From the NCBI GenBank assembly GCA_036873755.1, contig JAVTVY010020566.1, positions 1 to 64,000 on the forward strand: 64,000 nucleotides of DNA, written 5' to 3'. Source of the DNA: Hanleya hanleyi (Eukaryota; Mollusca; Polyplacophora; Lepidopleurida; Hanleyidae). Made by a program: the position numbers and the translations under genes. The notes under the pieces are model-generated. The model saw only the letters and a list, made by a program, of their open reading frames with translations. It had not been told where the DNA came from and searched no databases. Shown here piece after piece: positions 25,729 through 36,830 of the stretch (positions within the stretch are counted from its first letter, which is position 1; the number at the start of each line of letters is the position of its first letter).

Positions 25729-26199
25729 ATGCAGGTGTTTTATATTGTACAAACAGCGATGCCAAAAGCCATTTTGAAATTTCAGCAAAATATCACTTTG
25801 AATCGACCAGACCGGTTTATGGCTAACGTGTTATTCACATTCTTCTATTTGCCATTTCTGTTGACCATTCCTGTATATCAGTTCTTCACGCAGGGCAGCT
25901 TTGACCTCGTTTTGAAAACGAATGTGCGGTTCCAAAGCGTCTCTTTTTCAATGTCAGAATTGGCGACGTCACATTGGTATACCCTCGCGTTACAGAGTTC
26001 CCTAGACTGGATCCAACCCTGTTTCATGTATATTTTAGGGGTAATGGGTAATGAAGAGAAGGAACTTCGCTTGAAACAGAGACTGGACGCGACGTCACAA
26101 GGATTTGACTGGTTCATTCATATACACAATCTTGACACTAAGGTGAAAAAACTTTCGATCATTCAGACTAGTCATCTTCACCCCACAAAACCCATCTAA
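25729..26199 (+). other. 156-codon open frame, unidentified (copy 2)
   Basis: Duplicate of the frame at 20,260-20,730; same doubts apply. Confidence 0.25.
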
Positions 26200-26287
26200 A
26201 CGTATTAAACGTGATGTAGGTATTACTGACGAATAGTACATGACATAGTGACTTGTCCAGTCTAAGAGCTCCCAATACGTCTCTGAA

Positions 26288-26790
26288 ATACGTCAATTTC
26301 CACGAATGCCATGGCGACGCAGTATTGACCTCGTTCTGAAAATGGATGTGCGCAGAAATGCATCCAAACTCGTCTATCTAAGAATGGCGAATATATCAGC
26401 CCTTTGCGCATAGCAGCTTTGACCTCATTTTGAAAACGGATTTGCCGTTCCAAAACGTCATTATTCAGCGTCATACTACACGACATCACAATTTTACAGA
26501 AACCAATCGTATAACGTTCCTCATGGCGTTCCTGAACTACGTCAAATTTCCATGAATGCCATGGTTACGCAACGCTGACCTCATTTTGATAACGGATGTG
26601 CACAGAAATGCCTCCAAACTCGTCTATCTCGGTACGGCGAATCGACGTTGTATTCAGGCTGCTCCGCAATTCACCGTTCAGCGGACCACTTTACGTCGCT
26701 GGAAAGCGTTAGGTCGATTATGCGCAATGACGTCATATACAGCCTGCGGGATAAGATTTGCCGATCGCGCTTCGTAATCATCTCAATTGG
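26288..26790 (+). repeat. Direct repeats related to the 156-codon frame
   Basis: Two phrases each occur twice in order: CCATGAATGCCATGG-like (26,300 and 26,550) and GACCTCATTTTGA.AACGGATGTGC with AGAAATGC.TCCAAACTCGTCTATCT (about 26,320-26,385 and 26,577-26,625). This shows tandem duplication of about 250 bp in the flank of the 5.5-kb unit. Confidence 0.6.
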
Positions 26791-26851
26791 TCAGTTTTGC
26801 AGACATGGAAGATCACGGTAACTCTCATGTTGCTGTGTGTAATACTCAGAG

Positions 26852-27151
26852 CAATCTCACGTTCGGCTATTTCCGTATTGGCGGAACTTAGCCTCTGACA
26901 TAGAACGCACAACTCCGTGGGGAGCGTATGAGGATCAAGTAGTGAGCAGGCTACGAAATAGTGCCTTTGGTAATCGAGCGATCCGATGGCATTTTATTGT
27001 GAAATGAAGTTAATTTCAACCAAACGAACATAATTCATTCAAATTATAAAAAGCTATTTCTATGTTCAGTTGAATAATAACAATCTATCCCCAGAATTCA
27101 GCAACTGGGCTAATTTCCGCCAATACGGAAATAGACGAATGCGAGATTGGT
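26852..27151. mobile_element. Inverted-repeat element with 35-bp arms
   Basis: AATCTCACGTTCGGCTATTT plus CCGTATTGGCGGA (about 26,854-26,886) is the near-perfect inverse of TCCGCCAATACGGAAATAG and onward (27,117-27,149). The core of about 230 bp has no coding frame. This is MITE-like; no target duplication is evident. Confidence 0.6.
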
Positions 27152-27174
27152 TCCGCCGAAAATTAATTGTGCGC

Positions 27175-27330
27175 ATGATAAGATAAGATTCTTTATTGTA
27201 CTGAGCATCTCATTTGAGAGTACAAAACACATAAAAAGTAGAACAAATAAGAAAGTAAACAAACAGGTGCGACGTTTCCGTTTCCGCTCCCAGAAATCCA
27301 CTAGGCCAGAGGTCAGTTTTCGCAGCTAAA
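27175..27330 (-). mobile_element. Probable LINE 3' end fragment
   Basis: On the minus strand the text ends in AATAAAGAATCTTATCTTAT, a poly(A)-signal-like hexamer followed by a short repeated tail, as seen at the 3' ends of some non-LTR retrotransposons. No reverse-transcriptase sequence is attached. Confidence 0.4.
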
Positions 27331-27784
27331 CTGAGTTCTGGGGCTAGATTGTACTCAGAGAAGGAAAGACAGGGCTCCGTTTATCGAATCTAATAAAACA
27401 TTACGCCACAAACAGACATATTTCTGGACTTAATTCGCAGACTTAACTAGCCACATGCACTTCCAAAATAACCTGGGAGGTATTGGCGATTTCTTTCGTT
27501 CGTAACAAATTTTCCTAACATTTTGGCAAAACTATGGATTCTGTACGACATTTCAGTGTTGGAAAATTTTTGCCGCCTAAATAATTGGGAAAACGTTGCG
27601 GCTTCTATGTGTTTTGCGATGGTGTCGTTTGTGTTCGCCCCGCAGCATGTCAATGACCTCTGAAGTTAAGTTGCCTTAAACAGCGCACCAAGCGACGTAA
27701 AGTGGTCCATTAATGTCGATACAACGTTGCCCCTGACTCTATTCCGTTCGGTCACCTCAACCCGAAAACACCGTTGTTCTTTCG
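27331..27784. other. No gene recognised
   Basis: Nothing I can name; one 68-codon minus-strand frame (27,447-27,653) lacks support. Confidence 0.4.
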
Positions 27785-28260
27785 GTACACCTGTGTATTA
27801 TAATGCACATATACGAACATTCGTCATTGTCCTGTTAAATTGAGAACCCTGGGCGTCGAGCTCATAACAATGTTCACAGATAAATGGGTCTTTGTTGTGA
27901 ACACCGGCAGCGAAGGGTTCATACTCCATGTAAGGATCACGAGACAATGCAAACAATAGCCAAGTCTGGCGACAACAATGTGTCTAGACGTGAGCCTTTT
28001 CAGCAACACAAAGAGTCCGACAATAGCTCCCTATTTGAAATATCTAACCAGCAAAGACTGCATAACATATTTGATTGTATATTGATGTAATGAAATTAAA
28101 TATCTGTATAATAGTCGAAACAGGTGCTTTATCCATTGTTGAGCTAATGGTATATGTCAACTTGACAAGCTAATTCACGAACTGTTGAAATAGATCATGC
28201 GACGGAGGCTGACGACAAAGAGCTGTAGTCGTAAATAACCTACAGGTTAGTATTGCGATA
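27785..28260 (+). repeat. Dispersed repeat family R, copy 3
   Basis: It has the same phrase order as copies at 9.3 and 12.7 kb, with about 110 bp of extra sequence in the middle (about 27,905-28,040). Confidence 0.6.
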
Positions 28261-28905
28261 CGGATGAATCAATCTATATTTTTAGGGATCTATGCAGAGA
28301 TCCCTCATAAAGTCTTCTTGAATTTGGCCTAGGCTGCCCAGTAGGGTCGTCCGAAGTACTCCCCTGTCCAACATCCGCTGAAGAATGTAATCAATTCGTT
28401 CAAGTTTCTTTCAAGTTTTTTTTCAACCAAATGACCCAAGTACTAATTTAAATTGTGTCGTGGCTTGTTTTGAACTTTATTTTGATGTTTTGTGTTATTT
28501 ATGATCATATCATACGTTTGGCAGATTAATGCGCGTATGAGGCCATACTTAAAAATATATATGTCGGGCGTATTATACATCTATCCCTGTAGCAATTTCA
28601 CGTGGGTAGTGGAGACAATAGCCGCTGTTCGTTATTTCTACAGAGTTGTTTTGTGTAAAATTTACCTTAAATTCTTGGAGAAGACTTGGAGTAGTCTACG
28701 AACGTGAAAATCGTGATTTTTCTCATCAGAAAACTTTGTCAAAGTTGTCGAAACGAATACCATTTTGAGCACTGCTATTATGGGATGGCAGGAAGACGAT
28801 TTCCGACCCTATCATGGCATGGTGGTTGGTTAATGGTCTCGTATGTTAATGTATGCGGCACTCTCCTCGCACCGGCTACTGGTAAGATTTCCAAACCCAA
28901 TCTCA
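28261..28905. other. No gene recognised
   Basis: Short frames at 28,492-28,985 have no recognisable product. Confidence 0.4.
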
Positions 28906-28908
28906 TAA

Positions 28909-29347
28909 AGCCCAACTCGCACTACGAACATTTTGTTGTATTAGAGCAAAAAAACTGTTCAGAACATGTTTTGTCTGCAGTGTGAGGTGCCCAGAAACAC
29001 GAACATTTTGTTCGAGGGACATGTTCGTGGATTCAAACATGTTTGATTTTCGGAACATGTTTTCGTCCTCCAAACAGTTTTTGTTATCAGTGTGTGGTGA
29101 TCGCGAACATTTGTCCGAACATTTACCAACAGTTATCCAATCAACTGGCAGCTGTCGGTCATGCGACGAAGCTGCTCTCACATGACACAACAAAATGGCT
29201 CCCATCACATGACTGGCATCCTCGCTGCGTGATCGCGGCGACTGGCGGTCAAGAGAAAATGTTCGTAGGGTGAGGTTACCACGAACAAAAACACGAAGAA
29301 ACTGTTCTGTTCTAATACAACAAAATGTTCGTAGTGTGAGTTGGGCT
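28909..29347. mobile_element. 439-bp Harbinger-like MITE, TAA target duplication
   Basis: Terminal inverted repeats of about 50 bp start with AGCCCAACTCGCACTACG at 28,909 and end with its inverse at 29,347. TAA flanks both sides (28,906-28,908 and 29,348-29,350). A 3-bp TAA/TWA duplication is the hallmark of PIF/Harbinger elements. The interior is rich in GAACATGTT-type palindromes. No transposase is present. Confidence 0.8.
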
Positions 29348-29350
29348 TAA

Positions 29351-30540
29351 CTAGGCGCCTACTTGCTGAAGTGTCTGTAACATTCGTGCAAATGTCTCGG
29401 GTGTAAGTTTTGTGTTTCAAGGGACATGTGAACGTGGTTCAAATTGAACACCAAACAGCCAACAGTGGTTTGAAGAACTTGCGCGTGCGTATCAGCCCAG
29501 TGAGCAGATTGGCTCAACACGTGCACGACTGCCCATCGTCCAATCAGCAATAAATGTGGGAATGTGAGGCGCGTGATATCGTAACAGGAGCCGCGGAGCA
29601 CATTTGAAAGCGGTGAGGCTGAACTCCATACCGGCCATGTTAAATGTTGGACTTAATACATTGCGGTCCTCAAAAAGTGCTTCTCAGCAAAATGCATTGA
29701 AGCAACAGGAACCTGAACCCACCCAACCACCCGCTCCAAAGTGAGTAGGACGTAGTACTATGGGGGAAAAAATGGGCCTGTCAGATTCAATGAGTGGATA
29801 GCAAAGGGGTCTCCGTGGACAGGAGATTATGCATGTGGTATTCTCATGAATAAATCCGTATTCACTTCCAACAAAAGGCTACCTTATAAATGCCTTACGG
29901 TAGAGATGAACCTCCAGAGATATTTCCCATCTCCACCCCCAATCGACATCAGGCCAAAAAGACCTTATCCAGTTTCCGTTTAAAAATTATTTTCAACCCA
30001 TTCTTGTTCTCAACTTAATTCGTCTCACCGTCTTCACTGTCAACACCTCAAAAATATATACAAAAGCATCATGGCCAGCTATGGGATGCATGGCTCATCA
30101 GAGAGATCGCCATTTTCAAAATCATATTCCTGATAATTGACACGGGTTGTATTTGCTCGGCCTGTAATAGGTGTATTGCAAATAAATTCAATAAATAAAT
30201 AAAATAAATAAATAGCCTGACAAGTTATCACTGAAGGTGATAGTTTAGAAATGACCGTGATCTACGCCCTTAAGGGTCGGTTAGAATTGTAGTGTGACAT
30301 TGTTGTTTCTGTAAGAAATTGTATCACTTTTCAAAATTGAAAATAGTAAATCACATCAAGCTCAAACTTCCCAAACATGTAATTGAGTATTAGTAGATGC
30401 AATATTGATGCCAACCAGATGTAAACTTTGTCAATTTCGATCTGTTTGAAAAAATTTCAAAGATTTTGAAATCAGAGAAAAAAGAACTTCACAAATGTTT
30501 AACATTTTTATGCCCCTCCACCCCCACCCCTCTCTAATTA
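29351..30540. other. No gene recognised; (AAAT)n tail near 30.2 kb
   Basis: At 30,178-30,215 there is an AAATAAATAAATAAA-type run preceded by GTGTATTGCAAATAAATTC, which resembles the 3' tail of a retroposon on the plus strand. The rest shows nothing definable. Confidence 0.4.
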
Positions 30541-31265
30541 GAGGGGGCATATAGCGATCGCTTTGTCCTTCTGTCCGTGCGTCTGTCCATCCTTCTGTCC
30601 GGACGAATATCTCTTCCGCGCAATATCTCGGTTAAAATTGATCCACAGGATTGAAACTTGCATGAAATGTGACCAGTGCCTTGTAGTTGTGCAGCGTAAA
30701 GTTTTCCCGAGTTTCTGGGTTTTTTTTAAGGGTTATGGCCCTTCGATCCTGAAATCTCCATGAACGGAACTTGTACGGGCTGGATCTTGGTTAATATTTT
30801 ATGGACAAGTATGAAATTTGCATGATATGTGGTCAGTGCCCCATAGTTGTGCAGCGTACAGTTTCTCCGCGTTTCGCTTATATTTTCAAGAGCTATAGCC
30901 CTTTATTCCTGAAATCTCCATGAATTGGGACTTGTCCGAGCTGGATCTTGATTAATATTGTATGGACAATTATGAAGTTTGCATGATATGTGGCCAGTGC
31001 TTTGTAGTTGTGCAGCATACAGCGTTTCTCCATGTTTCGCGTATATTTTCAAGAGTTATGGCCCTTTTGTTCTTGAAATCTTTGTTAATTGGGACTTGTT
31101 CGGGCTGGATCTCGGTTAATATTGTATGGACATTTATGAAATTTGCATGATCACTACCCAATAGTTATGCAGCATGAAGTTTCTCTGCATTTCGGCTATA
31201 TTTTCAAGAGTTATAGCCCTTCGTTCCTCAAACCTGACTGACTGGGAAATATATTTGTCCATGTA
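30541..31265 (+). repeat. Tandem repeat of about 165 bp with GCGATCGCTTTGTCC leader
   Basis: The leader GGCATATAGCGATCGCTTTG is followed by a GTCC-rich stretch and four diverged monomers. Each monomer contains CTGGATCTYGRTTAATATT, TATGGACAA, TTTGCATGATATGTG, AGTTGTGCAGC and TTTCAAGAGTTATGGCCC. The architecture (GTCC-rich leader plus short monomers) parallels the 13.5-16 kb array. Confidence 0.75.
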
Positions 31266-31319
31266 TTCTTTCTAGCCTCCACTTGCAAAAGAGCCTCGAT
31301 AAAATGAAGGAAACAGCCA

Positions 31320-31590
31320 CTGCACAAGACTATAGCAAAGGCGGATTGAAAATGATAGATAATGAAGCGTTCATAAAATCCTTGAAATAACCTGTATGTT
31401 TACAACCCAGTCTGCATAGGAGAATGTGACCCCGATAATTTAATACATGTGTGTCGTTTTCTAATAAATACCTCCTAAGAAAACGCCTGAGTATGATTTT
31501 TGCATATTTTAAGGTGTAATTAAAACAGCGAAAGATTCTTTTTATCTCCAATGTGGTTTAACGATGGCACAAAACATCCTCGCGAGGCAG
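31320..31590 (+). repeat. Diverged relative of 18.93-19.25 kb
   Basis: It shares ACTATAGYAAAGGCG, GAAAATGATAG and AATCCTTGAAATAACCT, and ends with one copy of the minisatellite-like unit (AACAGCGAAAGATTCTTTTT). This locus shows the unexpanded state of the 60-bp array. Confidence 0.55.
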
Positions 31591-31853
31591 TGTATCGATC
31601 GATCTGTTAGGATACACTAACTGGCTTGGTTAGTTACCCATAGCAGTTTTAGATATTAATAAATCCAGCTGTTTCCTCTGAATCAAATAAATCCGTGAAC
31701 GCGCTAAGCTAGCTGATTACGCCAATCCGCTGCGAGACATGAACTGTAACAGGTTTGAATTTAGTAGCTGGCTACTTTGATGTCGGGCTGAAATCGACAT
31801 CGGAAGTCAAAGCAAAAGCCACAGGCTTGGGATACCTACGAGATTGTATAATA

Positions 31854-34751
31854 CACTGTAAAAAGTGGAAACATGTTTAACGTTTCATTTTGAGATGGTA
31901 ACATGTTAGATGCTTCATAATGCTACATGTTTCACCCTATTTTTCCACAAAAACATGTCTCATAGACGTAACGATGCAACTATTTGGGGGTTGTGACATG
32001 TTTCACTCGCGCTGGCGTCTCACTATAACGGTCCGAAAAGGTGTTTGAAACATCAACGCTGAAACACGTGCAACCGAGTTGCATGACGACATGTGTCAAG
32101 AAAAGCGGACTACAAAAGGGATAGTGCTGTCTGATACATGGAATTAGATACCAGGTCGTCTTCACACAGTTCGACAGAGAGCTTTAGCAATTTGCAAACA
32201 AAGATATTATTACCACTCCATGGCTTTCGGATATTTATTTCTGGTCTTTAGCGACCTGGAAGATATATGTCGGTATTTTGAATTAAGGGAGTAGAGGACG
32301 TTCATTTCTAGAGGTTGAATTTTTTTTTAAATTTCAGGATTATTTCATCAGGTTAGGAGAATATGATCCATGGAAAAAAAATAGGGGATCACCATACTCG
32401 TTAAAAAAATATGGTAGCCAAAAGCATGTATACCACTTAAAAGCCATAACACTGAATACATAGGGAAATTTGGATTTTTTCTTCTTTGATGCTCAATAAA
32501 TCAAACTTCCCAAGGTCAAATTTTTCCCATTTTGCTATATAATACTAAACACATATAGTGCTTGTTAAATATGTAATAAAAACAGGGGGACACCATACTT
32601 TCTTAGAAAATATTAGCGGTATAACAGATAAACTGAGCCTTTTCAGTCCTATTTCCAGGAGGGGGTGGGGGTGGGGAATCGGGGTGGGTGTGGAGAATAT
32701 TATTGAAGTTCCAATTTTTAGCCATTCAGAAGTTTTCTTTTTGTTGAAAGTGAATAGGAGTGAATTTGGGGGTATTCCGGAGGAATAATTTTTAACCTAT
32801 GGAGCACTTTGCACCCTCCAACCGTTGAATTTAAAATGCCAATTTTTTGGTCCGTCCCATCACACTATCGACCCACCAGTAGAACGCATAAATGGTTGTG
32901 TTGTGTCTTTTGTTGAGTTTTATTCCATTTTGAGATGTCTGCGTACTTTTGTTAGGAAATTCAGCTTGTTTTGAAAAATCCGACAAATCACCATGTTGTA
33001 GCCCCATGAGAGCAGGGAAATGAACGTCCTCTACTCCCTTAATCGACTGAGCATATTAATTGAATTATTTGCATAACCATTCAACTCAACCAGGCCTAGG
33101 GTATTTGAGGCCTTCCCAGGCGCCATTTCACTCTACCCCTCTCCCTCCAAATATATCTGTGCTCATTGAGATAGAGGTCTGAACTTCTCACAACATCAGC
33201 TTAACTAAAAAGTGTGAAAAAACAATTGCAAGATGGCCGCTTTGAAGACTTCACATGTACAGTTACGTCATATTCCAAATATGCATTTTTGGTCGATTTT
33301 TTTGTAAGATTTGAATCCGACATTTTGAATTTAAGAGCATTCGCTCAAAACATGGTCATATTACGACACACCAACAAAATACATAGCAATGTTGCCAGAA
33401 TAAAAATGACACTTATGGGGCACTAATGTGAGCAGCACTGAAAGAAATAACAACTGTGTCCTCCGTGTGATCAAAGGTACATTCAGTATTGAATTGTGAA
33501 TGTGTAGCGCACCAGGAGATTTTTTTGAACAGAGTCAATACGATTGCTTACGTCATTACAGCGTTGGGCGAGATTCGGCCTTAGTGGCATATATAAATCA
33601 GAAGGAGACAGAATGGACATTATTTTTCATACGTATTGGAATATTGAATAGTGTTTAGTGTCAACAATGTTTCTACTTCATCCCACAATGTGATCACTGT
33701 TGCAAAACTCGAGACGAATCCAGCCCTCCAGCCCTGATTGTAATAATCATCTGCGATCCGTATTCCATACCCCAAAATGGAATGAAATTTCAGCCACCCC
33801 GAAAACAGAAATAGTTAATCGCGAGTAGCATGTCAGGAAAAACAACAAAGGCAGTATCATTCAGCAATTTCATATTTGTAGGCCTAAGTAATACAGTACC
33901 CATGTTCAGAAATGTTTCCAGTGTGCCGGATTAGACATGGAATACAGTATGGGATAATACTTTATCACAGATCAGACAATGTCATGTCAACGGACCAATA
34001 TGGCAAGTTGAGTAAATTACATGTATCTTTATGTGTGAATCAGTGATATAAATGAATCAAACCTCGAGCACATTATTGTTATATGAACAATTTCCACTCT
34101 ATGTTAACGGGGTTCACATCAGGGATTCTGATGTACCAATCATGCATCTGTTTGAAATCATTATTAGGTTTGAGTTAACCTGAGGAGCAGTTGTATGTGT
34201 TTCTGTATATGATTATTGCTTGTTCATATATGTTCTTGAGTTTGACTTCCAACGAATATAAGAGAATAAAACTTGATGTATGTTGATTTTTGCTGAATGT
34301 TTTCATTTCAGTACCGGTATCATGCACATGCTAGTCTGACAGTCTCCTGAAACACGTAATGGGATGTAGACTGTTTTGAAACACTTCCAAGTTTGAGACA
34401 TGTACAGATCCGTTTCACTTGTGACATGTCTCAAAAGTTGGGACAAAGTCATGTTTGGGCTTAGATGTTTCATTTTGAAACATGTAGTCGGCTCTAACAT
34501 GTTTCAGCTTGAGACATGTATACACAACACGTTTCAAAATGTAGAACGTTACATGTTTCAAACGAACACGTGCTTATTGAAGATATGTCTCATATTGAGA
34601 CATCATTAACTCATGTGAAAAGGACACGTGTTTCAATTTGAAACATGAAGCCGTTTTAATATGAAACATATACGTACTCACATGTCCCAAAAGTTGGGAC
34701 AAAATCATGTTTCATTTTGAGACGTTTAACATGTCACCAATTTTTACAGTG
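31854..34751. mobile_element. 2.9-kb element with CACTGTAAAAA inverted ends, TA duplication
   Basis: Left end CACTGTAAAAAGTGG and right end the inverse of CACTGTAAAAATTGG, followed on both sides by ACATGTTTAACGT-like text. TA flanks both sides (31,852-31,853; 34,752-34,753). Both subterminal zones (31,860-32,110; 34,320-34,740) are packed with inverted ACATGTTTCA / TGAAACATGT motifs, which could be binding sites for a matching transposase. No transposase frame is visible. The TTAA-flanked element at 32,287 is nested in it. TA duplication suggests a Tc1/mariner-type superfamily. Confidence 0.7.
32287..33038. mobile_element. 752-bp TTAA-flanked element with perfect inverted ends
   Basis: GGGAGTAGAGGACGTTCATTT at the left has an exact inverse at the right end, and TTAA flanks both ends (32,283-32,286; 33,039-33,042). 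TTAA duplication is typical of piggyBac and Kolobok elements. The interior is AT-rich and non-coding with a G-rich run near 32,660. A diverged copy in the same orientation is at 60,527-61,238. Confidence 0.8.
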
Positions 34752-34753
34752 TA

Positions 34754-35937
34754 GAGGCCACGATTTAAGAACTCATTCGAATCACCAAAAATGTCCAGGT
34801 AAACCCTCTCCGAGGATTTAGGATTTACCTGGACGTGTAAAGATGGGCACAAAACACTTGGGTCTGATGTGTAAATGATCCCCAATTGCAGGATGGTCCA
34901 TGACTCGACTTATACTCTAGCGGACAGACCCTCATCCTCGTATACGACATCATTATATGTCGACCCCCATATCATTATCTCGTTCGAAAGTAGTATGTGA
35001 AGGGAAAATCTTCGCGGATCTGTAGCGGAAGAATCAATTGGTGGAAGGAATGTGGTGGAGGTTGACCTTTGACATTGGGTTGGCATGGCAACAACTGGTC
35101 ACGTGACTGGTTCGACGTAATTTCCGGTCAGATGATTGGCGGAGTATACTCCCTCTCTTGCCGACTTTCGCTATTTACTTCCTTAACTGTTTAACAAATT
35201 GTCAGATTTCTCTCAAAGGAGATGGTACGATAAGGCGGCATCGGCGCGGTTGGAAAAAATAAACGTCGTAAAACAAAATTGTGTTGTATGCAACGGCAGG
35301 ATCCCTTGGACCAAAAACTATTTTCCAGCAGTGGAGATAAAAGGACAACACACATAACCAGGTTAAATGACTTTTTGATCCAAGGGGTTTTTCGTGTCTA
35401 AATGTGTGTTTGAATAACATAATTTAGACCCGTTTTGTTTGTTGGTGTTCTGCATAATCGTTGTGTCATTTGTTGAGAGTATTCGGGCATACTTCAATAA
35501 CTGAAATTGCACGGACATGGGAAGTTTTTGTTTTCCTCATAATTATCTTCATCCCGAACATCGAGATATTTATCTTGTGCCCCTAGAGCATCATGTCGGA
35601 CTCCGAGATCTTTATCGCGGAGACCGACATACTTATCTCAGATCCCGAGATCTCTATCTCGTTCGAAAGTAGTATGTGAAGTCAAACTCTTCGTGGATCT
35701 GTGGTGGAGGGTGACCTTAGACATTGAGTTGTCATGGCACTACTTGTCACGTGACTGGTTCGACGTAATATCCGGTCAAGTGTTTGGCGGATGAGTGCAA
35801 ACATGGGATTCCGGAAAAGAATCGGAAAAAATGAAATTCACAGCGAAAAAAATATGATAACGAACACACAGTGAAGTGGATGATGGAGTAGGATTTAACG
35901 TCGTTTCCCACAATGTTTCAGTCATTATTACAAGCGC
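34754..35937. repeat. GATCTC-palindrome repeat family, two direct copies
   Basis: The phrase TCTCGTTCGAAAGTAGTATG is at 34,979 and 35,657, each followed by AAATCTTCGYGGATCTGTRG-like text, a GTTGACCTTTGACATTG-like phrase and GTCACGTGACTGGTTCGACG. The second copy is preceded by several GAGATCTTTATC/GATCCCGAGATC modules (35,560-35,660). An inverted relative is at 47.9-48.7 kb. The 72-codon minus frame at 35,202-35,420 is not convincing. Confidence 0.6.
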
Positions 35938-36416
35938 CTGGTCCGTCATCCATTATTCAGCCGTCGTCCATTAAAGAATATCCGTGTTCATAATCCAAAG
36001 ACTTATTCCATATTCAGCATATAACAGCATTAGCAACAAATTCGAAAAGACAATCATAGTATACACAAACATAGGCTAGACTGCTGCAAGACAGAAGCGG
36101 CTAGCAGTTTTCAAATGATGACGGCAAGACATCATGATGTTCCAAAAATATCAAATTCGTATCGCTGATCAGTTTTCTTAGTTCATATGATATTCATTAT
36201 AAAGTCGTCATCTAGAGAATGAGGTATCTCAGTCACGCTTTGATTGTGACTGTTCATATGAAGACTATGAGGATCTTGAAGTACATGGGTTAAGGGGAAT
36301 TAGACACAAGTTACGAAACGTAACACCATAGATCTTGCCCGCTAAGTTCGTATTTTGTTATCAGCATGCGATAAGTATCGCCAAATTTGAGAAACTTTTA
36401 GTTTAGGCGCTTGGTG
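35938..36416 (-). pseudogene. Retroelement tail, part interrupted by the 9.4-kb element
   Basis: On the minus strand this covers the end of the reverse-transcriptase frame (from the KRLxxKFLKFGDTYRMLI segment to the stop) and the 3' untranslated part down to CTTGTAA at 35,938. It breaks at 36,416, exactly where the large element begins. The upstream half resumes at 45,798. Several base changes and a lost segment in the untranslated part mark it as an older copy than those at 16-22 kb. Confidence 0.7.
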
Positions 36417-36830
36417 AGTACTATATAAAGGCTACTTAAAGTAATATTCGCCACACTGCGCATGCGCGATTGTGGCAATTTCACGGCGTGCGCAGGAGGT
36501 TTGTGAAGGTGTGTTCTGCGCAAGTATGACGTCACTTCCGGTCTGCCTGAATCGGGCGTGACCGTTGGGGCATGTATTTCTCCGCGGTGATGAAGTCTGG
36601 CGGTGATGCGGTCACTTCCGTGGACAGAAAGTAGTCCCATGTCAACCAAGCGACTTCCAATGTTAATGTATACGGGGAATGCCTCAAAAGAGTATGGGAA
36701 TAGACGTTTTGGGACCGAGGTGGGCCCCTAGTGGACCGATTGGGACGAGTGAGTTGTCAAAGTGAAGCGTTCCTCCGGGTGCAGGTAAAAGTTTCTCCAG
36801 AAAAAAATATAAAAAGCGGAACACAGACTT
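36417..36830 (+). repeat. Left terminal inverted repeat of the palindromic element
   Basis: About 400 bp aligning with the inverse of 45,370-45,797 with only scattered differences by eye. It is the best conserved part of the arms. Confidence 0.85.
36421..36468 (+). promoter_or_regulatory. Terminal TATA-like box and NRF1-like site
   Basis: CTATATAAAG begins 4 bp inside the element and TGCGCATGCGCG (36,457-36,468) matches the palindromic NRF1 consensus YGCGCAYGCGCR. Both are kept in the right terminus (inverse), pointing inwards. Function is inference. Confidence 0.4.

Larger units (their letters stand above)
20819..26287 (+). repeat. 5,469-bp tandem duplication, copy 2
   Basis: Head-to-tail second copy. 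Its left edge is the short satellite array, its right edge TCTCTGAA at 26,287. The near-identity implies a recent event or gene conversion; an assembly duplicate of two haplotypes is possible. Confidence 0.88.

Noticed and set aside
36398..36649. 83-codon frame, and its mirror at 45,565-45,822
   Set aside because: Both lie in the terminal inverted repeats and cross the element boundary.
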